Of a stretch of DNA of 64,000 nt, positions 16,395 to 24,443 are shown piece by piece (within the stretch, counting starts at the first letter, position 1; the number at the start of each line of letters is the position of its first letter). The notes below the pieces were generated by a model. It saw only the letters and a list, made by a program, of their open reading frames with translations, made no database searches and was not told the DNA's origin. The position numbers and the translations under genes were made by a program. Source of the stretch: UBA6918 sp040754425 (GTDB taxonomy: Bacteria > Pseudomonadota > Gammaproteobacteria > Burkholderiales > Thiobacillaceae); assembly GCA_040754425.1 (NCBI GenBank), contig JBFMCR010000007.1, positions 91,604-155,603 on the forward strand. The letters are read 5' to 3'.

Positions 16395-17866
16395 GCGGTG
16401 TCCTTGCCGGTGGGACTGGTTTCGGCCCGAGGCGGCCAGCTGCCGCGCTGGGATTGGTTTTCCGGCGGCGACCAGCCTCCGCCCAAGGCCTTGTACAAAC
16501 GGATCAGCGCCGAGATGCCGTCGGCGCGGGTGCTGGCGAGGCTATCTTCCACCGCCAGCATGCTGCGTTCGGTGTCCAGCACCGACTGGAAGTCGATGAG
16601 GCCCGCGCTGTATCGATTGCGCGCCAGCAGCGCGGCATTGCGTGCCGAGATGGCGGCATTGCCGAGGGCGCGCTCGCGTTCGCGGCTTTTTGCCAGCGCG
16701 ACCAGGGCGTTTTCCACCTCGCCCAGCGCATCGAGCACGGTCTGCTCGTAACTGATCAGCGCCTGTTCGCGCACGGCGTCCTGGATATCGACCTGGGCGC
16801 GCAGGCGGCCGGCATTGAAAATGGGGGCGCTGATGCCGGCCAGGAGCGAGTAGGTGTCCGCGCCGCCGTTGCCGAGTGCGCCAAAGCGCAGAGCTTCGAG
16901 GCCGATGGAGCCGGTCAGGTTGATGCTCGGATAACGTGCCGCCTCGGCCACGCCCACGCGTGCGGTTTCCGCCGCCAGCCTGCGTTCGGCTGCGCGCACG
17001 TCTGGGCGCTGGCGCAGGGTGTCGGCGGGGATGCCGATGGCGACCGTGGCCGGTGCGTCGGGCAGGCGCGCGGGCGCCGCGGTCAGGCGTTCGTGCAGGC
17101 TGCCGGGCGGATTGCCGAGCAGGATGGCGAGGCGGTTTTCCGCCTCGGCATAGCTTCGCTCCAGATTGGGCATCTGGGCGCGCGTCTGTTCGTAGTTGGT
17201 ACGCGCCTGCTCCACGTCCTGGCTGCTGACCAGCCCGGCTTGGGCGCGCCAGTCTGTGAGCTGCAGGGTCTCGGCCTGGCTGGCGAGATTGTCGCGCGCA
17301 ATTCTCAGGCGCAACTGGTAGGCGCGCAATTCGACATAATTGAGCGCGATCTCGGCGGCGAGCGAAACCTGGACGTCATGCAGGCCGGCTTCGCTCGATT
17401 GCAGGTCGGCCTCGGCCGCCTCGATGCTGCGCCGGGTGCCGCCGAACACGTCAATTTCCCAACTGGCGTCGAAGCCGGCGCCATAGACGTTGCGCGCTGC
17501 GCCGGTACCGGTTTCCGCACTGGATTTGCTGCGGCGCGCATCGAGTGAGGCATCCACGCCGGGAAACAACCCCGCCTCGGCGACGGTGCGGCGGGCGCGT
17601 GCCTCGCGCAATCTGGCCTGTGCGCTGCGCATGTCCGGGCTGGCTTGCAGCGCCTCTTCCACCAATGCGGACAGCAGGGGGTCGTTGAGACTGCGCCACC
17701 ACTGGCTGATGTCGCTTGCCGCTTCGCTGCGCACGATTTCCTTGCCGGCTTCGGCCTGGCTCCAGCCTTGTGGCAGGAAAGGAATGAACGATTGGTAGTC
17801 CGGCCCGACCATGGCACAGCCGGAGAGCAGACTGCAGGGGAGGAGTATGGCGAACGTTTTCTTCAT
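16391..17866 (-). CDS. NodT-family outer membrane efflux lipoprotein
   Basis: 491 residues from the ATG that gives a lipoprotein signal MKKTFAILLPCSLLSGC. Two repeated OEP domains follow (about 60-260 and 270-470). It is the TolC-like exit duct for the tripartite pump encoded downstream. First gene of the operon; 4-bp overlaps through the whole set suggest one transcript. The exported substrate cannot be deduced. Confidence 0.93.
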   Translation of the reverse strand: MKKTFAILLPCSLLSGCAMVGPDYQSFIPFLPQGWSQAEAGKEIVRSEAASDISQWWRSLNDPLLSALVEEALQASPDMRSAQARLREARARRTVAEAGLFPGVDASLDARRSKSSAETGTGAARNVYGAGFDASWEIDVFGGTRRSIEAAEADLQSSEAGLHDVQVSLAAEIALNYVELRAYQLRLRIARDNLASQAETLQLTDWRAQAGLVSSQDVEQARTNYEQTRAQMPNLERSYAEAENRLAILLGNPPGSLHERLTAAPARLPDAPATVAIGIPADTLRQRPDVRAAERRLAAETARVGVAEAARYPSINLTGSIGLEALRFGALGNGGADTYSLLAGISAPIFNAGRLRAQVDIQDAVREQALISYEQTVLDALGEVENALVALAKSRERERALGNAAISARNAALLARNRYSAGLIDFQSVLDTERSMLAVEDSLASTRADGISALIRLYKALGGGWSPPENQSQRGSWPPRAETSPTGKDTA

Positions 17867-17937
17867 GGACGGCGGTGTGCTGGTTGTTATGAGGCAGGAT
17901 ATTTCATGTGCAGTTCCCGTAAGCATGTCGAAGCGAC

Positions 17938-18252
17938 CTATTCGTGTCGTGGCCGCCTGCGGCAGCTTGCCGCAGGCGCGGTGTCGTCAAGAAAGCATTC
18001 GACATGGCGGGCGCCGTCGAGGAACATGGCAAGGTCGAATTCGTCCGCCGTCTGATCGAGCTGCCGCTCGAAACGCTCGGGTTCGCTGACGCCTTCGTAA
18101 ATTTCCATCCACAGGGCGGGTTCATCGCGTTTTTTCAGCAGTTTTCCGCCGATGCCGCTGCGGCAGGCCAGGCGCGCCTGCATGCTGCGCACCAGCAGTT
18201 CAGCTTCTTCGGCGTTTTTCTCGCTGACGCGGTAGTAGATGTAGTAATTCAA
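17938..18252 (-). CDS. DUF4936-like small protein
   Basis: 104 residues, starting at a TTG that overlaps the ygfZ stop (TTGA). LNYYIYYRV, LVRSMQARL, WMEIYEGV and FDLAMFLDG resemble a small alpha/beta protein of betaproteobacteria often found beside ygfZ. No catalytic motif is evident and the function is unknown. The family name is given from memory of neighbourhood and motifs, so treat it as provisional. Confidence 0.6.
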   Translation of the reverse strand: MNYYIYYRVSEKNAEEAELLVRSMQARLACRSGIGGKLLKKRDEPALWMEIYEGVSEPERFERQLDQTADEFDLAMFLDGARHVECFLDDTAPAASCRRRPRHE

Positions 18253-19283
18253 GGCAGGGTGTAGGGCTGCGGCTTGAGCGACAGCACCGGACCGTCTGCG
18301 CTTTTCCAGTGGATGGGCTGATTCGCCGCCACGCTTTCGATCTGCGCCACGGCCAGTAGATCGAAACCGCCGCCTGGGGCGGGTGCGGCGTTGACCACCA
18401 TGCCCGAGGCCTGGCCGTCCATGTCGGGTGTGTAGAGGTTGTCGCCCGCCATGGGTGCGTCGGCGCCATCCAGATGCGCGAGATACATGCGGCGCTTGAG
18501 CCGGCCGAGATACTGGGTGCGGGCGACGATTTCCTGCCCGGGATAGCAGCCTTTCTGGAAACTCACGCCGCCCAGCACTTCCCAGTTGACCATTTGCGGC
18601 ACGAACTCCTCTTGGGTGGCGGCCACGATCATGGGAATGCCGCTGGATACCCGCACCCAGTCCCACACCGCGGCGCCGACGGGCGTGGCGCGCTTGGCCA
18701 GCGCCGTCCAGGCGGCGGAAGCTTTTTCGGGGGCGAGCGAAAGCACGAACCTGTCGGCGCCGATGCGCACGGTCAGTCCCTGCTCGCCGGCCCGGGTCTT
18801 CATCGTGCCCTCGGGCAGGGGCAGGCCGGCATCATCCAGGGCGGCGGCGGCCTGCGGCCCGGCCAACACCAGGCGCACGTTCTCGTCGGTGGCGTCGCGC
18901 GCGACGACTCTGGAACGCAGAATGAACATCTTCAGGCGCTTCAAGACCGCTTCGCGGATGTCGCCCGACATCTGCAGGCAGGTGTCGGCGCCGTTTTTCC
19001 ACATCAGGAAGTTCGCCAGCATGCGACCCTTGGGTGAGCAGTAGCCGTTCCAGGCTGCGGCGTCGGCGGAAAGGCCGCGCACGTCGTTGGTGAACTGGTT
19101 TTGCAGGAACTCGGCGGTGTCTTCGCCGGAAAAGGCCAGCAGGCCCAGTTGCGAGAGGTCGGACACGACCGTGCCGTTTTGCGCGGCGGCGAGTTCCCCG
19201 GCGGGGTTGCCGAAATCGAGCACGCGGCCGTCGTCGATGCGCGCGCCCTGTCGACCGAGAAATTCTTGCCAAGTGGAAATCAT
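18249..19283 (-). CDS. ygfZ: Folate-binding protein YgfZ (Fe-S cluster/tRNA modification factor)
   Basis: 344 residues of the GcvT-like fold. It carries the diagnostic KGCYPGQEIVART motif, whose cysteine is essential in E. coli YgfZ, a folate-dependent factor for repair or assembly of certain Fe-S enzymes such as MiaB. Start chosen at ATG 19283 with GAGG 11 nt upstream; a longer frame from 19313 is possible. The start codon overlaps the first possible ATG of the divergent ygfX-like gene. Confidence 0.92.
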   Translation of the reverse strand: MISTWQEFLGRQGARIDDGRVLDFGNPAGELAAAQNGTVVSDLSQLGLLAFSGEDTAEFLQNQFTNDVRGLSADAAAWNGYCSPKGRMLANFLMWKNGADTCLQMSGDIREAVLKRLKMFILRSRVVARDATDENVRLVLAGPQAAAALDDAGLPLPEGTMKTRAGEQGLTVRIGADRFVLSLAPEKASAAWTALAKRATPVGAAVWDWVRVSSGIPMIVAATQEEFVPQMVNWEVLGGVSFQKGCYPGQEIVARTQYLGRLKRRMYLAHLDGADAPMAGDNLYTPDMDGQASGMVVNAAPAPGGGFDLLAVAQIESVAANQPIHWKSADGPVLSLKPQPYTLP

Positions 19284-19734
19284 GGTGCTGCAATCCTCGT
19301 ATGAATACAGCAAATTCTACATGTTTCTGCCGCTGGAACTGACCCTGCGGCCGTCCAGGATTTATGCCGCAGTGCTGGCCTGTGCGCACGGCTTTGCCCT
19401 TGTCGGGCTTTGGCTGGCTGAGCTGCCGCTCTGGGCTCGGGCGGCCCTGAGCCTTGTCCTTGCGGCCAGCGGGTCTTTGGCATGGCGGGAAATCTCGAGC
19501 GGGCCGTCGCGTTTGCGCATCAGCCAGTCCGGCCGGATCGAGGTGTTCGACGGGGAATGGCAGCCTGCCCATGTCCGCGGCCGACCGGTCGTGCTGCCAT
19601 GGCTGGTGAGCCTTGGGCTTGTGACGGAAACCGGCAGGTACTGCAGGCTGCTGCTTTGGCGCGACAGCGCAGAAAATGAACTTCAAAGAAAACTCAGAGT
19701 CTGGCTTCGATGGGGCCCGCTGTGGGGCCGTTGA
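19282..19734 (+). CDS. YgfX/CptA-like membrane protein
   Basis: Up to 150 residues. Two hydrophobic helices (YAAVLACAHGFALVGLWLA and AALSLVLAASGSLAW) follow an LELTLRPSR N-terminus, then a basic domain with WRDSAENELQRKLRVWLR near the end. This is the YgfX pattern, a small protein usually adjacent to ygfZ or sdhE. The first ATG at 19282 overlaps the ygfZ start on the other strand, so ATG 19321 (MFLPLELTL) may be the real one. No ribosome-binding site decides. Confidence 0.7.
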   Translation: MVLQSSYEYSKFYMFLPLELTLRPSRIYAAVLACAHGFALVGLWLAELPLWARAALSLVLAASGSLAWREISSGPSRLRISQSGRIEVFDGEWQPAHVRGRPVVLPWLVSLGLVTETGRYCRLLLWRDSAENELQRKLRVWLRWGPLWGR

Positions 19735-19781
19735 ATTTTCCGGGTAAGGAACATTTTGGCCTGACTCGGCGGAGAATGAAA

Positions 19782-20174
19782 ATGAAATCCAGAACAGCTT
19801 TCATTGCACTGGTGCTGTCGATCGCTTGCCTGACCAGCGCCTACATGCCGGTAAGCCCACCGCCGTGTCCGGCCGGTGCGGGGTCGGCCTCGGACTTCGC
19901 CGCCCCGGAAAGCGTGGTGCGCAACTATCTGGCGGCCGTCGACCGGGGTGAACTGCTGAGCTTTGAACGCAGGCTCGAGCGTGCCGACATCAATGTGGTT
20001 CGCGTTCAGTACAACTATCTCATCGCCAGCGGTGCAACGGAAACACGGGTTTATTCGACGCTGAAGGAGCCCATGCCGGTGCCCGAGCGGCCGGAATACA
20101 TGGTGATCGGGGTGTGTTCGGCGATGGTGGACGGCAGCATCGTCGAGACGGAGTCGCACGTCCTGCTGAAGTGA
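19782..20174 (+). CDS. Small secreted protein of unknown function
   Basis: 130 residues with an N-terminal signal or anchor (MKSRTAFIALVLSIACLTSAYMPVS). The mature part has a helix (SVVRNYLAAVDRGELLSFERRL) and a beta-rich remainder with VRVQYNYLI. GGAG at 19771 favours the ATG at 19782 over the one at 19776. Only two cysteines lie outside the signal region. I do not recognise the family; it probably acts in the periplasm. Confidence 0.65.
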   Translation: MKSRTAFIALVLSIACLTSAYMPVSPPPCPAGAGSASDFAAPESVVRNYLAAVDRGELLSFERRLERADINVVRVQYNYLIASGATETRVYSTLKEPMPVPERPEYMVIGVCSAMVDGSIVETESHVLLK

Positions 20175-20183
20175 CGGGTCTTT

Positions 20184-21803
20184 TCAGAACTCCGGCATCA
20201 TCACTTCGCACACGCCCGGACAGACCAGGCCGGGGCGCGGGTTGAGGATGGTGTTGCCGCCTACCGGCAGCATGCCGGGATAGTCGCGGCTGTAGTGCAG
20301 GCCGCGGCTCTCGTGGCGCAGCATGGCCGAGCGGACGATGAGGTCGGCGGTCAGCACCAGGTTGCGCAATTCGATCAGATCGTGGGTCACGCGGAAATTC
20401 TGGTAGAACTCGTCGATCTCGTCCTGTAATAAACGTATGCGGTGCGCGGCGCGCGCCAGGCGCTTGTTGGTGCGCACGATGCCGACATAGTCCCACATGA
20501 AGCGCCTGAGTTCGGCCCAGTTGTGCGAGATGACGATTTCCTCGTCGGCGTCGGTGACGCGCGACTCGTCCCATTCCGGGATGGTATCGGAGACGGAGGG
20601 GGAGTTCTCCAGGATGTGGCGTGCGGTCGCGCGCCCGAACACCAGGCATTCCAGCAGCGAATTCGAGGCCAGGCGGTTGGCGCCGTGCAGTCCGGTGAAG
20701 GCGACTTCGCCCACGGCGTAGAGGTTGCACAGGTCGGTGCAGCCCCACATGTCGGTGACCACCCCGCCGCAGGTGAAGTGCGCGGCCGGTACCACCGGGA
20801 TGGGCTCCTGGGTCATGTCGATGCCCAGTTCCGACAGCTGGCGGAAGATGTTGGGGAAGTGCTCGATGATGAATCTGGCCGGCTTGTGCGAGATGTCGAG
20901 GTAGACGCAGTCGAGGCCGCGCTTTTTCATTTCGTAGTCGATGGCGCGCGCCACCACGTCGCGCGTGGCGAGCTCGGCGCGCGGGTCGTGCTCGGGCATG
21001 AAGCGGGTGCCGTCGGGCAGCTTGAGCACGCCGCCTTCGCCGCGCACCGCCTCGCTGATGAGAAAGGACTTGGCCTGCGGATGGTACAGGCAGGTGGGAT
21101 GGAACTGGATGAATTCCATGTTGCCCACGCGGCAGCCCGCGCGCCAGGCCATGGCGATGCCGTCCCCGGTCGAGGTGTCGGGGTTGGTGGTGTAGAGGTA
21201 GACCTTGCCGGCGCCGCCGGTAGCCAGCACCACGTAGCCGGCGGCGAAGGTCTCCACCCTGCCGGTGGCGTTGTTGAGCGCGTACACCCCGTACACGCGG
21301 CGCTCGTCGCCGCCGGCGCGGCGCCCGGTGATGAGATCGATGGCGAGGTGGTTCTCCAGCAGGCGGATGTTGGGGTGGTTGCGGATGCGGCTTGCGAGCG
21401 AAGTCTGTACCACGCGCCCGGTGGCGTCGGCGGCGTGCACCACGCGGCGCTCGCTGTGGCCGCCTTCGCGCGTGAGGTGATAACCGCCGGATGTGGGCTC
21501 GTGGGTGAACGCCACGCCCTGTGCCGCCAGCCAGTCAATCATTTCCCTGCCCTGGCTGACCACGAAGCGGGTGACTTGCTCGTCGCACAGGCCGGCGCCG
21601 GCGATCAGGGTGTCGCGGATGTGGGCTTCCACCGAGTCATGGCTGTCCAGTACCGCGGCGATGCCGCCCTGGGCCCAGGCGCTGGCGCTGTCCAGCAGTT
21701 CGCGCTTGGTCAGGATGGTGACATGCTTGTGCTCCGCGAGATGGAGCGCGGTGGTGAGGGCGGCGAGGCCGCTGCCGATGATGAGGACTTCGCAATTGTG
21801 CAT
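20184..21803 (-). CDS. nadB: L-aspartate oxidase
   Basis: FAD enzyme oxidising L-aspartate to iminoaspartate, the first step of de novo NAD synthesis. 539 residues. Dinucleotide-binding EVLIIGSGLAALTTALHLAE at the N-terminus, SAWAQGGIAAV, the HFTCGGVVTD segment and GLHGANRLASNSLLE are characteristic. C-terminal helical domain present. nadA and nadC are not in the window. It diverges from rpoE. Confidence 0.96.
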   Translation of the reverse strand: MHNCEVLIIGSGLAALTTALHLAEHKHVTILTKRELLDSASAWAQGGIAAVLDSHDSVEAHIRDTLIAGAGLCDEQVTRFVVSQGREMIDWLAAQGVAFTHEPTSGGYHLTREGGHSERRVVHAADATGRVVQTSLASRIRNHPNIRLLENHLAIDLITGRRAGGDERRVYGVYALNNATGRVETFAAGYVVLATGGAGKVYLYTTNPDTSTGDGIAMAWRAGCRVGNMEFIQFHPTCLYHPQAKSFLISEAVRGEGGVLKLPDGTRFMPEHDPRAELATRDVVARAIDYEMKKRGLDCVYLDISHKPARFIIEHFPNIFRQLSELGIDMTQEPIPVVPAAHFTCGGVVTDMWGCTDLCNLYAVGEVAFTGLHGANRLASNSLLECLVFGRATARHILENSPSVSDTIPEWDESRVTDADEEIVISHNWAELRRFMWDYVGIVRTNKRLARAAHRIRLLQDEIDEFYQNFRVTHDLIELRNLVLTADLIVRSAMLRHESRGLHYSRDYPGMLPVGGNTILNPRPGLVCPGVCEVMMPEF

Positions 21804-21825
21804 GATTGGGTGCTAATCATATAGG

Positions 21826-21849
21826 CGGAAGGCCCGGCAGGGCCTTTCC
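21826..21849. other. GC-rich hairpin between nadB and rpoE
   Basis: GGAAGGCCC and GGGCCTTTCC form a stem with a small loop. It lies in the divergent intergenic region, so it is more likely a leader structure of nadB or a barrier than a terminator, although a T7 run follows about 10 nt later on the plus strand. Confidence 0.4.
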
Positions 21850-21853
21850 GACT

Positions 21854-21880
21854 GAACTTTTTTTGCGGCCTGGGGTCGGA
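21854..21880 (+). promoter_or_regulatory. Candidate sigma-E autoregulatory promoter of rpoE
   Basis: GAACTT at 21854-21859 and TCGGA at 21876-21880 are 16 bp apart, close to the sigma-E pattern GGAACTT-N16-TCTGA. Autoregulation of rpoE by sigma-E is well established in proteobacteria. A second, sigma-70-like -10 (CATAATACT) lies downstream near 21898-21906. Confidence 0.45.
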
Positions 21881-21938
21881 AAGTGCGTTATACGCTCGCA
21901 TAATACTAAGCAAAACAAGCATGTTGTCAGGGGGGACT

Positions 21939-22535
21939 GTGGATCGCGAGCTTGACCAGGAGCTGGTCGAACGTGCGCAAAGAGGCGACAAGCGGGCTTT
22001 TGAACTGCTGGTGGCGAAATACCAGCGCAAGCTCGCGCGCCTGCTGTCGCGCATGGTGCGCGACCCGGCCGAGATCGAGGACATCACCCAGGAGTCCTTC
22101 ATCAAGGCCTATCGGGCGCTGCCGCAGTTCCGCGGCGACAGCGCGTTTTATACCTGGCTGTACCGCATTGCGGTGAATACGGCCAAGAACTATCTGGTGG
22201 CGCGCGGCCGGCGCGCGCCGACCACGACGGAGTACAGCAGTGAGGAGGCTGAGGGCTTCGAGGATGCCGAACTGCTGCGTGACATCGCCACGCCCGACGC
22301 CGAACTGCAGACCAAGCAGATCGCCAATGCGGTGAACAAGGCGGTCGAGGAGCTGCCGGAAGAATTGAGGACGGCCATTACCCTGCGCGAAATCGAGGGC
22401 CTGTCCTATGAGGAAATCGCGCAAATGATGGACTGCCCGATCGGCACCGTGCGTTCGCGGATTTTTCGCGCGCGCGAGGCGATCGCGGAGGAAATACGGC
22501 CCATGCTTGGCACGGGCAAGGACAAGAGGTGGTAG
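21939..22535 (+). CDS. rpoE: RNA polymerase sigma factor RpoE (ECF, envelope stress)
   Basis: 198 residues from GTG, preceded by an AGGGGGGA ribosome-binding site; this N-terminus (MDRELDQELVERAQRGD) aligns with E. coli RpoE, unlike the ATG 18 bp upstream. Region 2 FRGDSAFYTWLYRIAVNTAKN and region 4 SYEEIAQMMDCPIGTVRSR are nearly identical to the family. It controls the outer-membrane stress response and heads rseA-rseB-rseC-mucD. Confidence 0.96.
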   Translation: MDRELDQELVERAQRGDKRAFELLVAKYQRKLARLLSRMVRDPAEIEDITQESFIKAYRALPQFRGDSAFYTWLYRIAVNTAKNYLVARGRRAPTTTEYSSEEAEGFEDAELLRDIATPDAELQTKQIANAVNKAVEELPEELRTAITLREIEGLSYEEIAQMMDCPIGTVRSRIFRAREAIAEEIRPMLGTGKDKRW

Positions 22536-22537
22536 CC

Positions 22538-23035
22538 ATGCAAAACACGCAAGCAATTGCATCCGACGACACGCACACCGACTGGCTGTCCGAACTGATG
22601 GACGGCGAGGGTGGTCACGACGAGCGCGAAGACGGCATCAGGCGACTGTGCCGCGATGCCGCCGCGCGCGAGCGCTGGTCACTGTACCACGGCATCGGCG
22701 ATGCCATGCGCGGCATGCCGCAACTGTCGCCCGATTTCGAGCGCAGCTTCCGGGCGCGCCTGGCCGCCGAGCCCACGGTGCTGGCGCCGCGCCTGCGCCG
22801 CTATGCCGCCCCCGCGGCCATGGCGCTTGCGGCGTCCCTGGCAGTGGTTTCCGTGGTGGCCATGCTGCCCGGCCTGAATGATGCCGATACTCCTCGGCTT
22901 GTCCAGGACGCACGCCGGCAAAAGATGGAAACAGCGATGGCGCCTTATCTGGTGGCGCATCAGGAATTCTCGCCCGTGGCAGTGGCCTCGCCTTACCAGA
23001 GTGCCGTAATGAGCGTGGAAGAGCCGGCGAAATGA
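22538..23035 (+). CDS. rseA: Anti-sigma-E factor RseA/MucA-like
   Basis: 165 residues. N-terminal cytoplasmic sigma-binding domain (WLSELMDGE, RERWSLYHGIGDAMRG), a single TM helix (AAMALAASLAVVSVVAML, about residues 88-107) and a short periplasmic tail. RseA holds sigma-E inactive until cleaved by DegS and RseP. ATG at 22538 is behind AGAGGTGG; its stop overlaps rseB. Confidence 0.9.
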   Translation: MQNTQAIASDDTHTDWLSELMDGEGGHDEREDGIRRLCRDAAARERWSLYHGIGDAMRGMPQLSPDFERSFRARLAAEPTVLAPRLRRYAAPAAMALAASLAVVSVVAMLPGLNDADTPRLVQDARRQKMETAMAPYLVAHQEFSPVAVASPYQSAVMSVEEPAK

Positions 23036-23979
23036 TGCTCGCGGCGTCACGGCTTGCTGCGCTGTTCCTTCCGCTGCTGCTGGCGGCCCAGGCCGTGCCG
23101 GCGGCCGATGCAGTCGATTTGATGAACCGCGCCGCCAGGGCCGCGCGCCAGCTCGACTATGCCGGCACCTATACCTATCACCACGGCGAGCATGCCGAAG
23201 TGCTGCGCGTGTCGCATCGCGTCGAAGGCAGGAAGGAACTGCAGAAGGTCGAGGTGCTGGACGGCCCGCATCGCGAGTTCATCCGCATCGATGACGACAT
23301 CTACTGCCATCTTGCCGACGGCAAGACCGTGCGCGTCGACAAGAGCGCGGTGCAGCGCTTTTTCCCGGCGGTGCTGCCCGGCGAGCCCGCGCGCCTGAAA
23401 GCCCATTACATCCCCAAACTGGGCGCGCGCGAAAAGGTGGCGGGGCGCGACTGCCAGATACTGATCCTGGAGCCGCGCGACGGCTATCGCTATACACAGA
23501 TGGTCTGGGTCGACCGCGCCACCTCGCTGCCGCTGAAATCGCAGACCGTGAATGAGCACGGCACGCGCGTATCCATGTTCATATTCTCCGAGGTCGATAT
23601 CGGCAAAGCCCCGGACAAGGCCCTGTTCGACGTGCGCATGGCCGGCAAGCGCACGCAGGCAGCTGGCTTTACTGCCGGCGCCCAGGATGACGTCTGGGAG
23701 CTGTCTCCTCCGCCGGGCTATGTGCGCATCCTCGAAAGCATGCGCCCCCTGCCCGGGGTGAAAAGCCCGGTACTGCACAGCGTCTATTCCGACGGCATGA
23801 GCAACCTCTCGGTGTTCATCGAACCCATCATCGACGGCGAGGTCGGCATGGAAGGCCTGTCCACCGAAGGCGCCATGAGCGTGTACGCGCGGCGCGTGGG
23901 CGACCACAAGGTGACCGCCTTGGGCGAAGTGCCGCCGGCGGCCCTGCTGGAGACGGCCAACTCGGTGCGCAGGAAATAA
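23032..23979 (+). CDS. rseB: Sigma-E regulatory protein RseB/MucB
   Basis: 315 residues with a signal peptide (cut after AVPAADA). The two-domain LolA-like fold is visible: residues about 25-210 (AARQLDYAGTYTYHHGEHAEVLRV) and a C-terminal domain from about 220 (GYVRILESMRPLPG). RseB binds the periplasmic part of RseA and protects it from DegS; it senses mislocalised lipopolysaccharide or lipoproteins. Overlaps rseA by 4 bp. Confidence 0.93.
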   Translation: MMLAASRLAALFLPLLLAAQAVPAADAVDLMNRAARAARQLDYAGTYTYHHGEHAEVLRVSHRVEGRKELQKVEVLDGPHREFIRIDDDIYCHLADGKTVRVDKSAVQRFFPAVLPGEPARLKAHYIPKLGAREKVAGRDCQILILEPRDGYRYTQMVWVDRATSLPLKSQTVNEHGTRVSMFIFSEVDIGKAPDKALFDVRMAGKRTQAAGFTAGAQDDVWELSPPPGYVRILESMRPLPGVKSPVLHSVYSDGMSNLSVFIEPIIDGEVGMEGLSTEGAMSVYARRVGDHKVTALGEVPPAALLETANSVRRK

Positions 23980-23989
23980 GCCCGTCGGC

Positions 23990-24412
23990 ATGCTGGAACA
24001 ACACGCGATCGTCCTCAAAACCGAAGGCGGCAAGGCCTGGGTGGAAGCACGCGAATCCGGCACCTGCGGCAGTTGCGGCGCGGGCGGATGTTCCACGCGC
24101 AGGCTGGCCGATCTTTTTGGCCGGCGCGAGCGCGCTTTCCCGGTGGACAACGTGCTGCAGGCGCAAACCGGCGAACGCGTGGTGATCGGCATCCCGCCCG
24201 GTGCGCTGTGGCAGTCCGCGCTTCGACTCTACGGCCTGCCGCTTTTGCTGCTGTTTGCGGGCGGACTTCTGGGGCAGCAGCTGCAGGGCGATGCGGTCGC
24301 GGTCGCGGGCGCCGCCGGCGGACTGCTGCTGGCTGCGCTGGCGCAGAAATTCCTCGGTTTTGCCCGGGCTTTCCGGCCGGTCATGCTGCGGCGTGACAAT
24401 CAGGCTTTGTAG
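23990..24412 (+). CDS. rseC: RseC/SoxR-reducing-system family membrane protein
   Basis: 140 residues. Cysteine-rich N-terminus (SGTCGSCGAGGCST), then two TM helices (LYGLPLLLLFAGGLLGQQL and AVAVAGAAGGLLLAALAQ). RseC modulates sigma-E activity and is related to a Rnf-linked SoxR-reducing protein. It follows rseB by 10 bp in the standard operon order. Confidence 0.92.
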   Translation: MLEQHAIVLKTEGGKAWVEARESGTCGSCGAGGCSTRRLADLFGRRERAFPVDNVLQAQTGERVVIGIPPGALWQSALRLYGLPLLLLFAGGLLGQQLQGDAVAVAGAAGGLLLAALAQKFLGFARAFRPVMLRRDNQAL

Positions 24413-24443
24413 TAGTCGTCAAATCGTGTTGAAGAGGTTGGTC

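Noticed and set aside
20442..21824. 460-codon plus-strand frame opposite nadB
   Set aside because: Antisense to a complete nadB with no recognisable motif.
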